This document shows positions 42,339 through 51,813 of a stretch of DNA of 64,000 bases, in pieces. Positions within the stretch are counted from its first letter, which is position 1; every line of letters starts with the position of its first letter. The translations under genes and the position numbers were made by a program. The notes beneath the pieces were generated by a model, which was not told where the DNA came from, ran no database searches, and saw only the letters and a list, made by a program, of their open reading frames with translations. Source of the DNA: Donghicola mangrovi (GTDB taxonomy: Bacteria; Pseudomonadota; Alphaproteobacteria; Rhodobacterales; Rhodobacteraceae). Where the stretch lies: contig NZ_JABCJE010000007.1 of NCBI RefSeq assembly GCF_013377535.1, positions 113,289-177,288 on the forward strand. Reading direction: 5' to 3'.

Positions 42339-44069
42339 TCAGAACAGGATATCCGACAGATCGCTGCCACCCGAGGGGGCCGCTTCGGCCTTGGGTGCGG
42401 GGGCCTCGTCGAACATCTCGAACTTCACATCGTCTTTCTTGGCCGCCGGAGCGGGCGCTTCGTCGGCTTCGATGTAGTTCGCCAGCAGGCCGTCGTGCAG
42501 GTCACGTTCGGCCTGCATGGTGTAGAGCTTGCGAATACGGGCAGACACGCGCTGGAACCGCGGCTCCAGCTCGAGCGAGGTCGGGAAGCGGCGCTTGACC
42601 GAAGTACCCTTGCGGTTGGTCTGCTTCAGGTCATTGACCAGTTCGCGCAGCATGCGGTCGCTGGCCTCGATCGCGCGGGCCACCTGTTCGGAGTCCGATG
42701 CCAGCTTGGGCATCAGGTCCGACACGACGGTGACGACCACGGGGATCATCGCAATGACTTCGGCGTTGATGTTGCCGCTGCTGCTAGAGGTGACGCCCGC
42801 AAGATAATCCTCGAGGTGCTGCTTGGTGCTGTCCAAGGCGGCGCTGAAGGTCACATAGATCTCGGGCACGGTCGACACGACCGAGTTCACCTGCTGCGAA
42901 ATCACGATCATATCGGCTGCGGCGCGGCCTTCGCGGGCACAGGCGATGATGGTGTTCAGCGAGGCCAGCTGCATCTGGAACGCGGCGTTGTTCAGGTTGC
43001 GGCTGTGTTCCTTGAGGCGCTCGTCGCTCTCGCGGATCTGGTTCATCAGGGCCTGACTTTCATTCGAACCGCCAGCCATTTCGGCCTTTTGCTTGTTCAG
43101 AAGGTCGGTCTGCAAAACGCCGTTGTTCAGTTCGTGACGGTCGGCAAAAGCCTTGCGCAGGGCGCTGTTGTTCTGCTGGTAGCGGTCCAGATCGGCGGCC
43201 AGACCGGTCAGGGTGACCATGGCCTTTTCCGCGTCGGTCAGGGTTTCCTGAACGGCCTGTTCCATCTGGATGTCGGCCAGCGCGGTCAGCAGCTGGTTTT
43301 CGTGCGATCCGGTGGGGAACGATGCAGCTTCGTGCAGGATTTGCTGGATGTGCTCGGCGCGCTGGCGGGCACGGTCGCCCACCTGCAGCGACTGGATGAC
43401 CATCATCACGTCGCCTTCGGCTTTGCGGTAGTATTCGTTCATCCATTCCGCCGCCTCGTGCGAGTTTTCCAGCGCGCGGCTCAGGGTCTGGAGAGATTTC
43501 TCCAGCGACCGGATTTCGGGACGGATGGTGTCGGCCAGGGTCAGCGACTGGTCCTCTGCGTAGACCAGCAGCTTTTGCAGGGCTTTGGTGATGCTCTCGG
43601 TGGCCTTCAGCATCTCGGCAACCTGCTGCGAGGCGTTGTCGGTGATGCCCGAGATATTCTCGGCCAGACGGACCAGCTGTTCGCCCTGTTTCAGGGTACG
43701 GTGCCCCTGCGCGATAATGCGGGCGTTCAGCGAGACGATGCTGGCCGAGTGGATGTTCTGGGCCAGATCCTTGATTTCGGCGTTCATCATCTGGCGCTTG
43801 CGCCCGATTTCACGCAGGAAACCGGACGACTGGCTGATGCGCTCGTCGACCTGGGTGGCGAACGTGTTGATGTCCTTGCGCCCCTGAGACACGATGTCGA
43901 TCTGGTGCTGGTTGGTGATTTCGACCAGATCCCCCATAGCGCCCTTGAGCAGCGCGGCCTTTTCACTGGCAAAGAACAGGCTGTCAGTCACACGACTGAA
44001 GACCGATTCCAGACGGAAAAGGGGGCTGCGCAGGATAGCGTTATGTTCGTTTTGTACAGAGGCTGCCAT
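42339..44069 (-). CDS. Soluble helical chemotaxis-operon protein with MCP-like segments and a CheZ-like motif
   Basis: The 576-residue protein is almost entirely helical and has no membrane segment. Two stretches look like degenerate receptor signalling hairpins: about 103-140 (IHSASIVSLNARIIAQGHRT) and about 357-395 (FQMQLASLNTIIACAREGRA). Between them, VGDRARQRAEHIQ (230-242) holds D232-x3-Q236, the same spacing as the CheZ phosphatase pair. The C-terminus is an Ala/Pro/Asp linker ending in SDLSDILF. It is the last gene of the che operon, 4 bases after cheB. Candidates are a soluble receptor-like protein or a CheY-P phosphatase. I do not recognise a named family. Confidence 0.75.
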   Translation of the reverse strand: MAASVQNEHNAILRSPLFRLESVFSRVTDSLFFASEKAALLKGAMGDLVEITNQHQIDIVSQGRKDINTFATQVDERISQSSGFLREIGRKRQMMNAEIKDLAQNIHSASIVSLNARIIAQGHRTLKQGEQLVRLAENISGITDNASQQVAEMLKATESITKALQKLLVYAEDQSLTLADTIRPEIRSLEKSLQTLSRALENSHEAAEWMNEYYRKAEGDVMMVIQSLQVGDRARQRAEHIQQILHEAASFPTGSHENQLLTALADIQMEQAVQETLTDAEKAMVTLTGLAADLDRYQQNNSALRKAFADRHELNNGVLQTDLLNKQKAEMAGGSNESQALMNQIRESDERLKEHSRNLNNAAFQMQLASLNTIIACAREGRAAADMIVISQQVNSVVSTVPEIYVTFSAALDSTKQHLEDYLAGVTSSSSGNINAEVIAMIPVVVTVVSDLMPKLASDSEQVARAIEASDRMLRELVNDLKQTNRKGTSVKRRFPTSLELEPRFQRVSARIRKLYTMQAERDLHDGLLANYIEADEAPAPAAKKDDVKFEMFDEAPAPKAEAAPSGGSDLSDILF

Positions 44070-44073
44070 GGTT

Positions 44074-45201
44074 TTAGCGTCCCATTGCGGTGTTTGATGC
44101 GAGTTTGCCCGCCGAGAAATTCATGATTTCACCGGCGATATTGTTCAGGCTGACCGACCGGACTGCACCGCCGCGCTTTACGGCTTCGCGGGGCATCCCG
44201 TAGACGACGCACGAGGCTTCGTCCTGGGCCAGAGTCATTGCCCCCGCCTTGCGCATTTCGCACATACCGTCGGCGCCATCGTCGCCCATGCCGGTCATCA
44301 GGATCCCCAGTGCGTTCGCCCCTGCCTCGCGAGAGGTCGAGCGGAACAGCACGTCCACAGAGGGACGGTGACGGCTGACATAGGGGCCGCCGATGACGTT
44401 GCAGCGGTAGCCACGACCCAGACGGGTCAGGGTGACGTGCGAATGACCGGGCGCGATCAGGGCCAGACCCTTTTCCAGCATGTCCCCGTCTTCGGCTTCC
44501 TTGACGTGGATGCTGCACAGGCCATCAAGACGGCGCGCAAACGCTTCGGTAAAGCGTTCGGGCATGTGCTGTACAATCACCACGGGAGCGCAATCGGGGG
44601 TCAGGCCGGTCAGGACTTTGGCCAGTGCGTCGGTGCCGCCAGTAGACGCGCCGATCGAGATGATCGGTTCGGTGCGCGGCACAGGCGGAGCGTTTTCGGG
44701 GCGCGCCGGCAGGATCACATCTGCCGACAGCTTCTTTTCAGCGACCAGCTGGCGTTCGACCGGTTTCTTGTTCGGACGCACGCGGGCATGGGCAGCAGCA
44801 CGGACAGAGTCGCAGATCTGGATCTTGGCTTCGTCCGACATGGAGTTGCCAAGCTGCGATTTCGACATGACTTCCACTGCGCCCATCTCCAGAGCCTTCA
44901 TCGCGGTCTGCGATCCGGCTTCGGTATGGTTGGAACAGATCACGACGGGCAGCGGGTGCTGTGCCATGATCCGGCGCAGGAAGGTCAGGCCGTCCATGCG
45001 GGGCATTTCGATATCCAGCAAGATGACGTCGGGCAGGCCCGCTTTCATCTTTTCGACCGCGTCAAAGGGATCGCGTGCCGTTTCCATAACGGTGATATCC
45101 GGCGCACTCTCAAGCATCATCTTGAGCATAGTGCGGGCCGTGATCGAGTCTTCCACGATCATGACACGGATAGCATCGGCATGTTTCTTGACTGTATTCA
45201 T
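44074..45201 (-). CDS. cheB: Chemotaxis protein-glutamate methylesterase/deamidase CheB
   Basis: The 375-residue protein has an N-terminal receiver (IVEDSITARTMLKMML; acceptor in VILLDIEMPRMDGL) and a C-terminal methylesterase domain. The catalytic serine lies in SIGASTGGTDAL, the histidine in VQHMPERFTEAFARRL and the aspartate in MTGMGDDGADGM. It removes methyl groups from chemoreceptors for adaptation. Its ATG overlaps the cheR stop (ATGA). A linker at about 135-180 joins the domains. Confidence 0.95.
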   Translation of the reverse strand: MNTVKKHADAIRVMIVEDSITARTMLKMMLESAPDITVMETARDPFDAVEKMKAGLPDVILLDIEMPRMDGLTFLRRIMAQHPLPVVICSNHTEAGSQTAMKALEMGAVEVMSKSQLGNSMSDEAKIQICDSVRAAAHARVRPNKKPVERQLVAEKKLSADVILPARPENAPPVPRTEPIISIGASTGGTDALAKVLTGLTPDCAPVVIVQHMPERFTEAFARRLDGLCSIHVKEAEDGDMLEKGLALIAPGHSHVTLTRLGRGYRCNVIGGPYVSRHRPSVDVLFRSTSREAGANALGILMTGMGDDGADGMCEMRKAGAMTLAQDEASCVVYGMPREAVKRGGAVRSVSLNNIAGEIMNFSAGKLASNTAMGR

Positions 45202-46037
45202 GTTGCCCTCTCCTTCTTGAAAACGGCAAACGACACTTGTTTTAAGCGGGAATCCGTCACGACCATCGATTCAGAGTGGCCGACAAACAGATGACCGCCG
45301 ATTTTCAGGTGATCGGTGATGTCTCGGATGACTCGGGTTTGTGTGGGAACATCAAAGTAAATCAGGACGTTACGCAGAAAAATCACGTCGAGATTTGTGT
45401 CGACGGGATAATTTCCGTGGATCAGATTCATCTGCTCGAACCGCACGCGCTGACGCAAAGTTTTTACGACGCGCCCGCAGCGTAACCCCTTGGAGTTGTG
45501 TCCCATTACGAAATAGCGGTCGATCAGGGCCTCGGGGATGTCCAGAAGCTGGTCCTCGGAATAGACGCCGGCACGGGCCTCGTCGACGATCCCCTGAGAG
45601 ATGTCGGTGCCCAGAATGCCGTATTTGAAGCTGGTGTCCTTACGGGCGTGCTCGGACAGCAGCATGGCGGCCGTATAGGCCTCTTGTCCCGAGGATGACG
45701 CCGCGCTCCACATCTTGAAGGGCTGACCGGCGGGGTGCTCGGGGATGATCTTGTGCATCAGCCACTTGAAGTGGGCAGGCTCGCGAAAGAAGTCGGTTTT
45801 GTTCGTGGACATCAGGTCCACGATATGGGGCAGCTCGTCCTTGAGCGCGTTCTGTTCGAACAGGTGCTCAAGATAGGCGTCCATGTTCGACAGTCCCAGC
45901 GACGAGAACCGGCGGCGCATCCGCCCTTCGATCATGCTTTGTTTGGAAGCAGGCATCTGGATCCCAGTTGCCTGCGTGACGATGGCACGAAAGCGTGCCT
46001 TTCTGCTATCCTCGGCCGTTTCGGTCGCGGGGCTCAT
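45198..46037 (-). CDS. cheR: Chemotaxis protein methyltransferase CheR
   Basis: The 279-residue protein has the CheR N-terminal helical domain (SKQSMIEGRMRRRFSSLGL) and a SAM-dependent methyltransferase domain (KMWSAASSSGQEAYTAAMLL, ILGTDISQGIVDEARAGVYS, DVIFLRNVLIYFD). It methylates receptor glutamates, opposing CheB. Overlaps with the flanking cheW and cheB genes are 4 bases each. Confidence 0.95.
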   Translation of the reverse strand: MSPATETAEDSRKARFRAIVTQATGIQMPASKQSMIEGRMRRRFSSLGLSNMDAYLEHLFEQNALKDELPHIVDLMSTNKTDFFREPAHFKWLMHKIIPEHPAGQPFKMWSAASSSGQEAYTAAMLLSEHARKDTSFKYGILGTDISQGIVDEARAGVYSEDQLLDIPEALIDRYFVMGHNSKGLRCGRVVKTLRQRVRFEQMNLIHGNYPVDTNLDVIFLRNVLIYFDVPTQTRVIRDITDHLKIGGHLFVGHSESMVVTDSRLKQVSFAVFKKERAT

Positions 46038-46555
46038 GCAAGTGCACCGCCCACCGCGTCCTCGATGTGTTTGTCGAGGCTGGCGATGATCTTGCTGCTC
46101 AGCAGACGGTCCAGATCCAGCAGGGTGACGTAGTTGCCGCTGCGGCGCGCCAGACCCGAGACGATACGGTGGTCCCAGTTCAGCATGGTGCCGGTTTCGA
46201 TGGGCTCGATCCGGTCGCCGTCAAAGCGGCTGACCTCGGTTACCTTGTCGGTGCGCAGGGCCAGAACCTGCTCGCGCTCGCCTTCCTGCACCCACAGAAC
46301 GACGATCCGGGTGTCCAGATCGTCTTTCTTGTAGGGGCGGCCGATCAGCGTGCGCAGGTCCACCACGACGATGCTGTCGCCGCGCAGGTCGATAAAGCCC
46401 ATGATATAGTCGGGCGCCTGCGGCAGCGGGTTGATGTCACGGGCATCCAGAATTTCGCGGACACGCTCGACGGGGATGGCCATCAGGGCATCGCCAAGCA
46501 TGAAGTTCAGGAAAGTGCCGCTAGAGGCCGGTGCTTGTTTCTTTTGCTCAGGCAT
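46034..46555 (-). CDS. cheW: Chemotaxis coupling protein CheW
   Basis: The 173-residue protein is a single CheW domain ([51 protein letters not shown]). It couples receptors to CheA. It overlaps the MCP stop by 8 bases. It is the second CheW of the operon and diverges from the one at 48354, so the two may serve different receptor arrays or have different affinities. Confidence 0.93.
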   Translation of the reverse strand: MPEQKKQAPASSGTFLNFMLGDALMAIPVERVREILDARDINPLPQAPDYIMGFIDLRGDSIVVVDLRTLIGRPYKKDDLDTRIVVLWVQEGEREQVLALRTDKVTEVSRFDGDRIEPIETGTMLNWDHRIVSGLARRSGNYVTLLDLDRLLSSKIIASLDKHIEDAVGGALA

Positions 46556-48341
46556 GGGGCTGCTCCGGTTTGAAATCTACCTTGTCGTCATCCTGCGTCT
46601 CGCCAAGATCGAACGAGAACCCGCCATTCTTGATCGGCGCCGGAGAGAACGACACGACGTTCTCTTGGGTTTTGACGGTGGCCGCGGGGGCCTTTGCGGG
46701 CGCAGGCGCAGGGGCCGCCGCTGCGGGCTTGGGTGCAGGCTTGGCTTCGGCCTTTTTCGCAGGGGCTGCGGCGGGCTTGGGGGCCTCGGGGGCAGGGGCC
46801 AGCGAGGTCATGTCGAGGATATCCTCGGCGGTGACGGTGGTGTCGTAATCGCCGGTGCGGAAGAACGAGATCGACGAGCGCAGGGTCGCGGCCTGAGCGG
46901 CCAGTTCCTCGGCGGTGGCGGACATCTCTTCGGCGGCGGCGGTGTTCGACTGGGTCACGCGGTCAAGGTTCTGGATCGCGTTATTCACCTGAGTGCCACC
47001 TGCCGACATTTCGGTGTTGGCGCGGGTGATGTCACTAACCAGATCGGCGGTGCGTTCGATATCGGGTACCAGTTTGTCGATCATCTGGCCCGCATCCAGT
47101 GCGGCGGTGATGGTCTGGACCGACAGCTCGTTGATCTCGCCTGCGGCGGCTTGGCTGCGTTCGGCCAGCTTGCGCACTTCGGAGGCAACCACAGCAAAGC
47201 CGCGGCCATGCTCGCCCGCGCGGGCGGCCTCAACAGCCGCGTTCAGCGCCAGAAGGTCGGTCTGACGGGCGATTTCCTGCACCACGTTGATGCGGTCGGC
47301 GATGGTGTTCACGGCCTTCACGGCCTCGCGCACGGCCTGTCCGCTGGCGCGGGCACGGTCGGCGGATTGCTTGGCCATCTTCTCGGTCTCTTGGGCGTTC
47401 TCGGCGGTCTGCGCGATGTTCGAGGCCATCTGCTCCATCGAGGCCGACGCCTCTTCGGTCGAGGCCGCCTGCTGGGTCGCGACGTCGCTCATTTCCTCAG
47501 AGGTTTTGGCCATCTGGTTCGCGCCGGTCGACACGTTGCTGGCCCCCGAGGCCACTTCGCCCACGACGGTGCGCAGACGCTCGACCATGGTGTTGGCGTG
47601 GCGCAGCACTTCGGTGATCTCGTCGCTGCCCTTGAGGGTCGCGGTACGGGTCAGGTCGCCTTCGGCCACGGCCTTGGTCAGTTCCTTGGCACGGTTCAGG
47701 CCGCGCGACAGGGACATGAGAATCCACAGACCGGCCAAAGTACCCAAGGTCGCCGCCAGACCGCTGAGGGTCCAGATCAGGATCTGGGTCTTGCGGAACT
47801 CTGCGTTCGAAACAACCATGCTGTCGGCCATCACCTTGTCGTTCTGGACAAGCAGACGCTCGGTGACTTCGGTCATCTTTTCGTTCAGCTCGCCGCCCTT
47901 TTCACGCAGCAGGGTGCCGGCCTCTTTGGTCATGTCGAACAGCAGCAGCTGCATGACTTCTTTGTTCATGGAAGCGACTTCGTCGCGCAGCTTCTCAAAC
48001 TCGTCGATGGTGGCCTGCGCTTCGTCTGTAAAGGCGTGCTCGCGGGCCTGCGCGATCATGTCGGTCTGCGCGTTGCGCAGTTCCAGCATCTTGGTGTCCA
48101 GATCGCGCTTGGTTGCCACGTCGCTGGACAGCACGTAATCACGGATCGCTTCGTCGATCTTGTCCTGCAGCAGCATCATCTCGAAGGAATGCTCGATGGC
48201 GTCCACGTTCTCGATCACGACGAATTCGTTGCGCTCTTTCATCTTTTGAAGGTCGCGCAGGGCAATCATCCCAGATGTCGTGGACAGGCCGATCAGGACC
48301 GCACAGGTTACGACAAGCTTGGCTTTGATGGTCAATCGCAT
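46548..48341 (-). CDS. Methyl-accepting chemotaxis protein
   Basis: The 597-residue receptor has a membrane helix at about 8-28 and a periplasmic helical four-helix-bundle sensor at about 30-185. A second helix follows at about 190-212, a HAMP domain at about 213-268, and a long signalling bundle with the tip [19 protein letters not shown]. The C-terminus is a long Ala/Pro/Lys linker (about 500-560) ending in [12 protein letters not shown]. It senses an unknown ligand and signals to CheA through CheW. It follows cheW by 12 bases. Confidence 0.95.
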   Translation of the reverse strand: MRLTIKAKLVVTCAVLIGLSTTSGMIALRDLQKMKERNEFVVIENVDAIEHSFEMMLLQDKIDEAIRDYVLSSDVATKRDLDTKMLELRNAQTDMIAQAREHAFTDEAQATIDEFEKLRDEVASMNKEVMQLLLFDMTKEAGTLLREKGGELNEKMTEVTERLLVQNDKVMADSMVVSNAEFRKTQILIWTLSGLAATLGTLAGLWILMSLSRGLNRAKELTKAVAEGDLTRTATLKGSDEITEVLRHANTMVERLRTVVGEVASGASNVSTGANQMAKTSEEMSDVATQQAASTEEASASMEQMASNIAQTAENAQETEKMAKQSADRARASGQAVREAVKAVNTIADRINVVQEIARQTDLLALNAAVEAARAGEHGRGFAVVASEVRKLAERSQAAAGEINELSVQTITAALDAGQMIDKLVPDIERTADLVSDITRANTEMSAGGTQVNNAIQNLDRVTQSNTAAAEEMSATAEELAAQAATLRSSISFFRTGDYDTTVTAEDILDMTSLAPAPEAPKPAAAPAKKAEAKPAPKPAAAAPAPAPAKAPAATVKTQENVVSFSPAPIKNGGFSFDLGETQDDDKVDFKPEQPHA

Positions 48342-48353
48342 AATGGGTCTTTC

Positions 48354-48857
48354 TCAGTCTACCGACACGAGCTGGGGTTCTTGGGCGATGTGGGTTTCGA
48401 AGATCTGCACAACATCCGGGATCGCAACGAACTGGTCATTCCAGCGGGCCATTGCATGAAGCGTGCCTTGTGGCCAACGGGTGCCCACAGCGGGCACGGG
48501 ACGCAGGGTTTCGGGGTCGATTTCGGCGATGGCGTGGACGGCCTCGGCGATGACACCGACGGTCAGCGACTTTTCGTGGACGGTGGTTTCGATGATCAGG
48601 ATGCGGGTCTCGCGGTCGTTTTCCTTGACCGGCATCCGGAACAGCGGGCGCAGGTCGGCCACGGGCAGAACCACACCGCGGATGTTGATCAGACCCGCCG
48701 AGAACGGCCCCGCGCAGGGCACGGGGGTCAGGTTCGGCAGTTCCAGAACCTCTCGCAGGACATCGGTGGGCAGGGCCATCAACTCGCCGCCCATCTCGAA
48801 GGCGACCACGCTGTTCAGGCGCGGGATCAGGTCGGCATAGCCTTTGTTCTTGGTCAT
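48354..48857 (-). CDS. cheW: Chemotaxis coupling protein CheW
   Basis: The 167-residue CheW-domain protein (VVAFEMGGELMALPTDVLREVLE, AGLINIRGVVLPVADLRPLF) lies between cheA and the receptor gene. It overlaps the cheA stop by 4 bases. It bridges CheA and receptors in the signalling array. Confidence 0.92.
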   Translation of the reverse strand: MTKNKGYADLIPRLNSVVAFEMGGELMALPTDVLREVLELPNLTPVPCAGPFSAGLINIRGVVLPVADLRPLFRMPVKENDRETRILIIETTVHEKSLTVGVIAEAVHAIAEIDPETLRPVPAVGTRWPQGTLHAMARWNDQFVAIPDVVQIFETHIAQEPQLVSVD

Positions 48858-50863
48858 GCTGCGTTTCCTTTCAGGCGCTGCTCGATTTCCTGTCCCAGAG
48901 TCACAAGGTGGATCACGTCAAGGATCAGAGCCACGCAGCCATCCCCGAGGATGGTCGCCCCCGAGAAGATTTTCAGGCGGCTGTGCAGCGGCGAGAGTTG
49001 CTTGATCACGGTCTGGTTGGTGCCGATGATCTCGTCCACGACCAGACCCACGCGGGTGTCGTTGGCGCCGACGATGACGATTTTGGGGTGGGCCGCAGGG
49101 GTGCCGGTACGGTTGAACACCTGACGCAGGCGCAGCACGGGCACCAGTTCGTTGTTCAGTTCGATCACGTCGGTGGCGCTGTCACCCTTGGCCAGCTTTT
49201 CGGGCAGCTCGAGGATCTGTTCGACGGCCAGCAGGGGCAGGGCGTAGCGATCGTTCGCAACGCCGATCAAGAGGCCCTCGATGATGGCTAGGGTCAGCGG
49301 CAGGCGCAGACAGAAGGTCGTGCCGAAACCGGGCTCCGAGGTGATGTCGATCGAGCCGTTCAGCGATTCAATCGCCTGTTTCACCACGTCCGCACCCACG
49401 CCGCGACCGGACAGAGCGGTCACCTGTTCAGCGGTCGAGAAGCCGGGCTCCAGCACCATCTTCAGCACTTCGCTGCGGGGGATGTCGCTGTCCTCGGTCA
49501 TCAGGCCGCGCTCGATGGCGCGCTTGCGGATGGCGGCTTCGTTCATGCCGCGTCCGTCGTCGATGATCTCGATGATCACTTCGGCACCGGCATGGCGGGC
49601 CGACAGTTTGACCAGACCGCGCTCGGGCTTGCCGGCCTCGGCGCGTTGTTCGGGGGTTTCCAGACCGTGGTCGACCGAGTTGCGGATCATGTGGACCAGC
49701 GGGTCGGTCAGCTTTTCGACCACGGTTTTGTCCAGCTCGGTCTCTTCGCCCTCGACGATGAAGTCAAAGGTCTTGCCGGTGGTTTCGGCCAGATCGTGGC
49801 TCAGGCGGCGGAAGCGGCCCATGATGCTGGACAGCGGGGTCATCCGCAGCGCCATGGTGGAGTCGCGCAGACCCAGCGCCAGACGCTGGATGTCCTCGAC
49901 CACGCCAAGCAGCGCTTCGTTCTGGAGTTGGGCGGCGATGGCGGCCAGACGGGCCTCGGCGATGACCAACTCGCCCACGCGGTCCATGATCAGGTCCACG
50001 CGGTCGGCGGCCACGCGCAGTTGGGCGACGGCAGCGGATGCGGCCTTGTTCGCCTTGGCGGCGGTTTCGGCTTTGGGCTCTGCCGCAGGGGCAGCGGGGG
50101 CTGCAGGTGCGGCGGCTTTGGGGGCCTCTGCGGGGGCAGGGGCAGCAGCCTCGGCGGCGTGAACGGCGGTCAGGTTCAGTTCCATCTGGTCTTCATGGAA
50201 CATGAAGACATCGCGGATCGCGCCTTCTTTGATGGTGCCGGGCAGGGTCACCTGAAAACCGGCATAGAGCGCGCGCGGGTCCATCTGCGCGATCGGAGGC
50301 AGGCGGTCGGTCAGGAGGCGGACAGATACGCTGTCGCCGCCAACTTCACGCAGCTCGTCCAGCATGGCGATGGGGTTGCCGCCGATCTCCATGAAGTCCT
50401 GAGGCAGACGGAACTGCAGATCCCAGGATTCAATCTTGGCGGGGGCGGCGTCCTTTTTCGCAGCAGGGGCCGCAGCCGTTGCCGGCGCGGCCTCTCCTGT
50501 GGTTGCTGCGTTCAGGGCGGCGGTCAGTTCCGCGTCCTTGGCCGGATCGGGATCGCCCCCTTCCAGCAGTTCGGCGATCAGGTCATAGGCGGTTAGCGCG
50601 ACGTTCACCAATTCGGGGGTGACGACGGCCTTGCCGGACCGGACGGCCTCGAACGCGGCTTCGAAGTTGTGGACAAAGGATGCGAGGCGCGAAAATCCGA
50701 ACATCGCGCCTGTGCCCTTGATCGTATGAAGGGCGCGGAAAACGCCAGCGACGACCTCGAGGTCGTCGGGGGTGTCCTTAAGAACCAAAAGCCCCTCCTG
50801 GAGGGCTTCCATGAGGGCTTCAGCTTCCTGACGGAAGATCTCCTGCGTTTCCGCGTCCATCAT
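48854..50863 (-). CDS. cheA: Chemotaxis histidine kinase CheA
   Basis: The 669-residue protein has an Hpt domain with H46 (VFRALHTIKGTGAMFGF). An Ala/Pro linker leads to a P2-like region (about 140-230), then a dimerisation helix pair and the ATPase core (VHMIRNSVDHGLETPE, IIEIIDDGRGM, SGRGVGADVVK). A C-terminal CheW-like P5 domain starts at about 530. It phosphorylates CheY and CheB. The start ATG at 50863 overlaps the cheY stop by one base; the upstream frame to 50926 lies within cheY. Residues 235-265 are Ala/Pro rich. Confidence 0.96.
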   Translation of the reverse strand: MMDAETQEIFRQEAEALMEALQEGLLVLKDTPDDLEVVAGVFRALHTIKGTGAMFGFSRLASFVHNFEAAFEAVRSGKAVVTPELVNVALTAYDLIAELLEGGDPDPAKDAELTAALNAATTGEAAPATAAAPAAKKDAAPAKIESWDLQFRLPQDFMEIGGNPIAMLDELREVGGDSVSVRLLTDRLPPIAQMDPRALYAGFQVTLPGTIKEGAIRDVFMFHEDQMELNLTAVHAAEAAAPAPAEAPKAAAPAAPAAPAAEPKAETAAKANKAASAAVAQLRVAADRVDLIMDRVGELVIAEARLAAIAAQLQNEALLGVVEDIQRLALGLRDSTMALRMTPLSSIMGRFRRLSHDLAETTGKTFDFIVEGEETELDKTVVEKLTDPLVHMIRNSVDHGLETPEQRAEAGKPERGLVKLSARHAGAEVIIEIIDDGRGMNEAAIRKRAIERGLMTEDSDIPRSEVLKMVLEPGFSTAEQVTALSGRGVGADVVKQAIESLNGSIDITSEPGFGTTFCLRLPLTLAIIEGLLIGVANDRYALPLLAVEQILELPEKLAKGDSATDVIELNNELVPVLRLRQVFNRTGTPAAHPKIVIVGANDTRVGLVVDEIIGTNQTVIKQLSPLHSRLKIFSGATILGDGCVALILDVIHLVTLGQEIEQRLKGNAA

Positions 50864-51228
50864 TATCCGGCTACCTTCTTGACCACAGCCAGAAGCTGTT
50901 CGGTTTCGAACGGCTTCACCATCCAACCCAGTGCGCCAGCGGCACGGGCGGCTTCTTTCAGTCCACCTTCGCTTTCGGTCGACAGGAAGATGATCGGAAC
51001 GCCCGAACTGCTGGGGTCCGAGCGGTAGGCCTGAATGAATTCAAGGCCGGTCATGTTGGGCATGTTCTGGTCGGTGATGACCATCGCATAACGGTGGGCC
51101 TTCGCGGCCTCCAGCCCTTTGGCGCCATCGACGGCTTCGGTGACCGAGTAGCCAGCCTGCTGAAGCGTCATGGAAACCATTCGACGCACCGACGGTGAGT
51201 CATCGACGATAAGGATTTCTTTACTCAT
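50863..51228 (-). CDS. cheY: Chemotaxis response regulator (CheY type)
   Basis: The 121-residue single receiver has acidic residues in ILIVDDSPSVRRMV, phospho-acceptor D53 in VITDQNMPNMTG, the switch Ser/Thr in IIFLSTES and the lysine in WMVKPFE. It would carry the signal from CheA to the flagellar motor or act within the array as a phosphate sink. It precedes cheA with a one-base stop/start overlap. A GGAAGACTAAC site precedes the ATG. Confidence 0.93.
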   Translation of the reverse strand: MSKEILIVDDSPSVRRMVSMTLQQAGYSVTEAVDGAKGLEAAKAHRYAMVITDQNMPNMTGLEFIQAYRSDPSSSGVPIIFLSTESEGGLKEAARAAGALGWMVKPFETEQLLAVVKKVAG

Positions 51229-51253
51229 GTTAGTCTTCCAATAAGGAGGGGGA

Positions 51254-51562
51254 TCAATGCCGCGCAGACAGCGCAGCAATTTCCGCATCGCTCAGCCCGA
51301 TACGGACGAATGCTTCTGCAAGTTTGGGTGAGGTCAGAAGCGTTGCTGTCACCTGATCCTTGGTGACGGCTTGTTCCTTGAGAGCAACCATGATCAGTTG
51401 CGCAATGCCGAACAGCACCACGTCAGAGCTATCATCGTCTATGTCGGTGGTCAGTTCCGCACTCTCGGTGCCGGCAGCCTCCTCGAAACCGAAACGGACG
51501 GGTTCGAGGTCAGCCAGAGTGGTGGTCATCTGCGACGACAGGTTAATCTTGATCTTGTCCAT
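51254..51562 (-). CDS. Uncharacterised acidic 102-aa protein, first gene of the chemotaxis operon
   Basis: The protein has a strong GGAGGACCC ribosome site and lies 25 bases ahead of cheY. Residues 1-35 contain alternating hydrophobic residues (KIKINLSSQMTTTLADLE), 36-48 are very acidic (TTDIDDDSSD), and the rest looks helical (FGIAQLIMVALKEQAV). The position is often taken by a STAS-domain or CheX-like gene in other organisms, but I see no motif that supports that. Treated as a real gene of unknown function. Confidence 0.7.
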   Translation of the reverse strand: MDKIKINLSSQMTTTLADLEPVRFGFEEAAGTESAELTTDIDDDSSDVVLFGIAQLIMVALKEQAVTKDQVTATLLTSPKLAEAFVRIGLSDAEIAALSARH

Positions 51563-51750
51563 TGGGTCCTCCGCGCAGCTTTGGTGCAGTACAAAACGCG
51601 ATGCCCAATTGTGGACTTGGCGCGATTTCTCCGCATCCTGTTAAAACGTCTGCACAAAACGCCGCCGTATAGTCCGAAGGTATACGCGGCGGTCGCCGAA
51701 GGACGGGCGACCAGAACCATTGCGCCGCAAATCGCGGACTATCAGCCAAT

Positions 51751-51784
51751 CAAAAGGCCGGTCCGCGGGAAAGCGGGCCGGCCT
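51751..51784 (-). terminator. Terminator after the TRAP transporter operon
   Basis: A 12-bp stem (51755-51766 with 51773-51784, one non-Watson-Crick position) and a 6-base loop is followed on the minus strand by TTTTGATT, 30 bases past the dctM stop. The rest of 51563-51813 presumably contains the che promoter; no clear motif is seen. Confidence 0.8.
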
Positions 51785-51813
51785 GTGTGGTTGTGGTGAT
51801 TCTTCGGAGAACC

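Noticed and set aside
46431..49124. 897-residue frame opposite the MCP, cheW and cheA genes
   Set aside because: Glycine/histidine/valine-rich artefact running antisense through four well-recognised chemotaxis genes.
51671..51700. Inverted repeat with CCGCC/TATA arms upstream of the chemotaxis operon
   Set aside because: The arms match only with a bulge, and no known regulator of che operons uses such a site.
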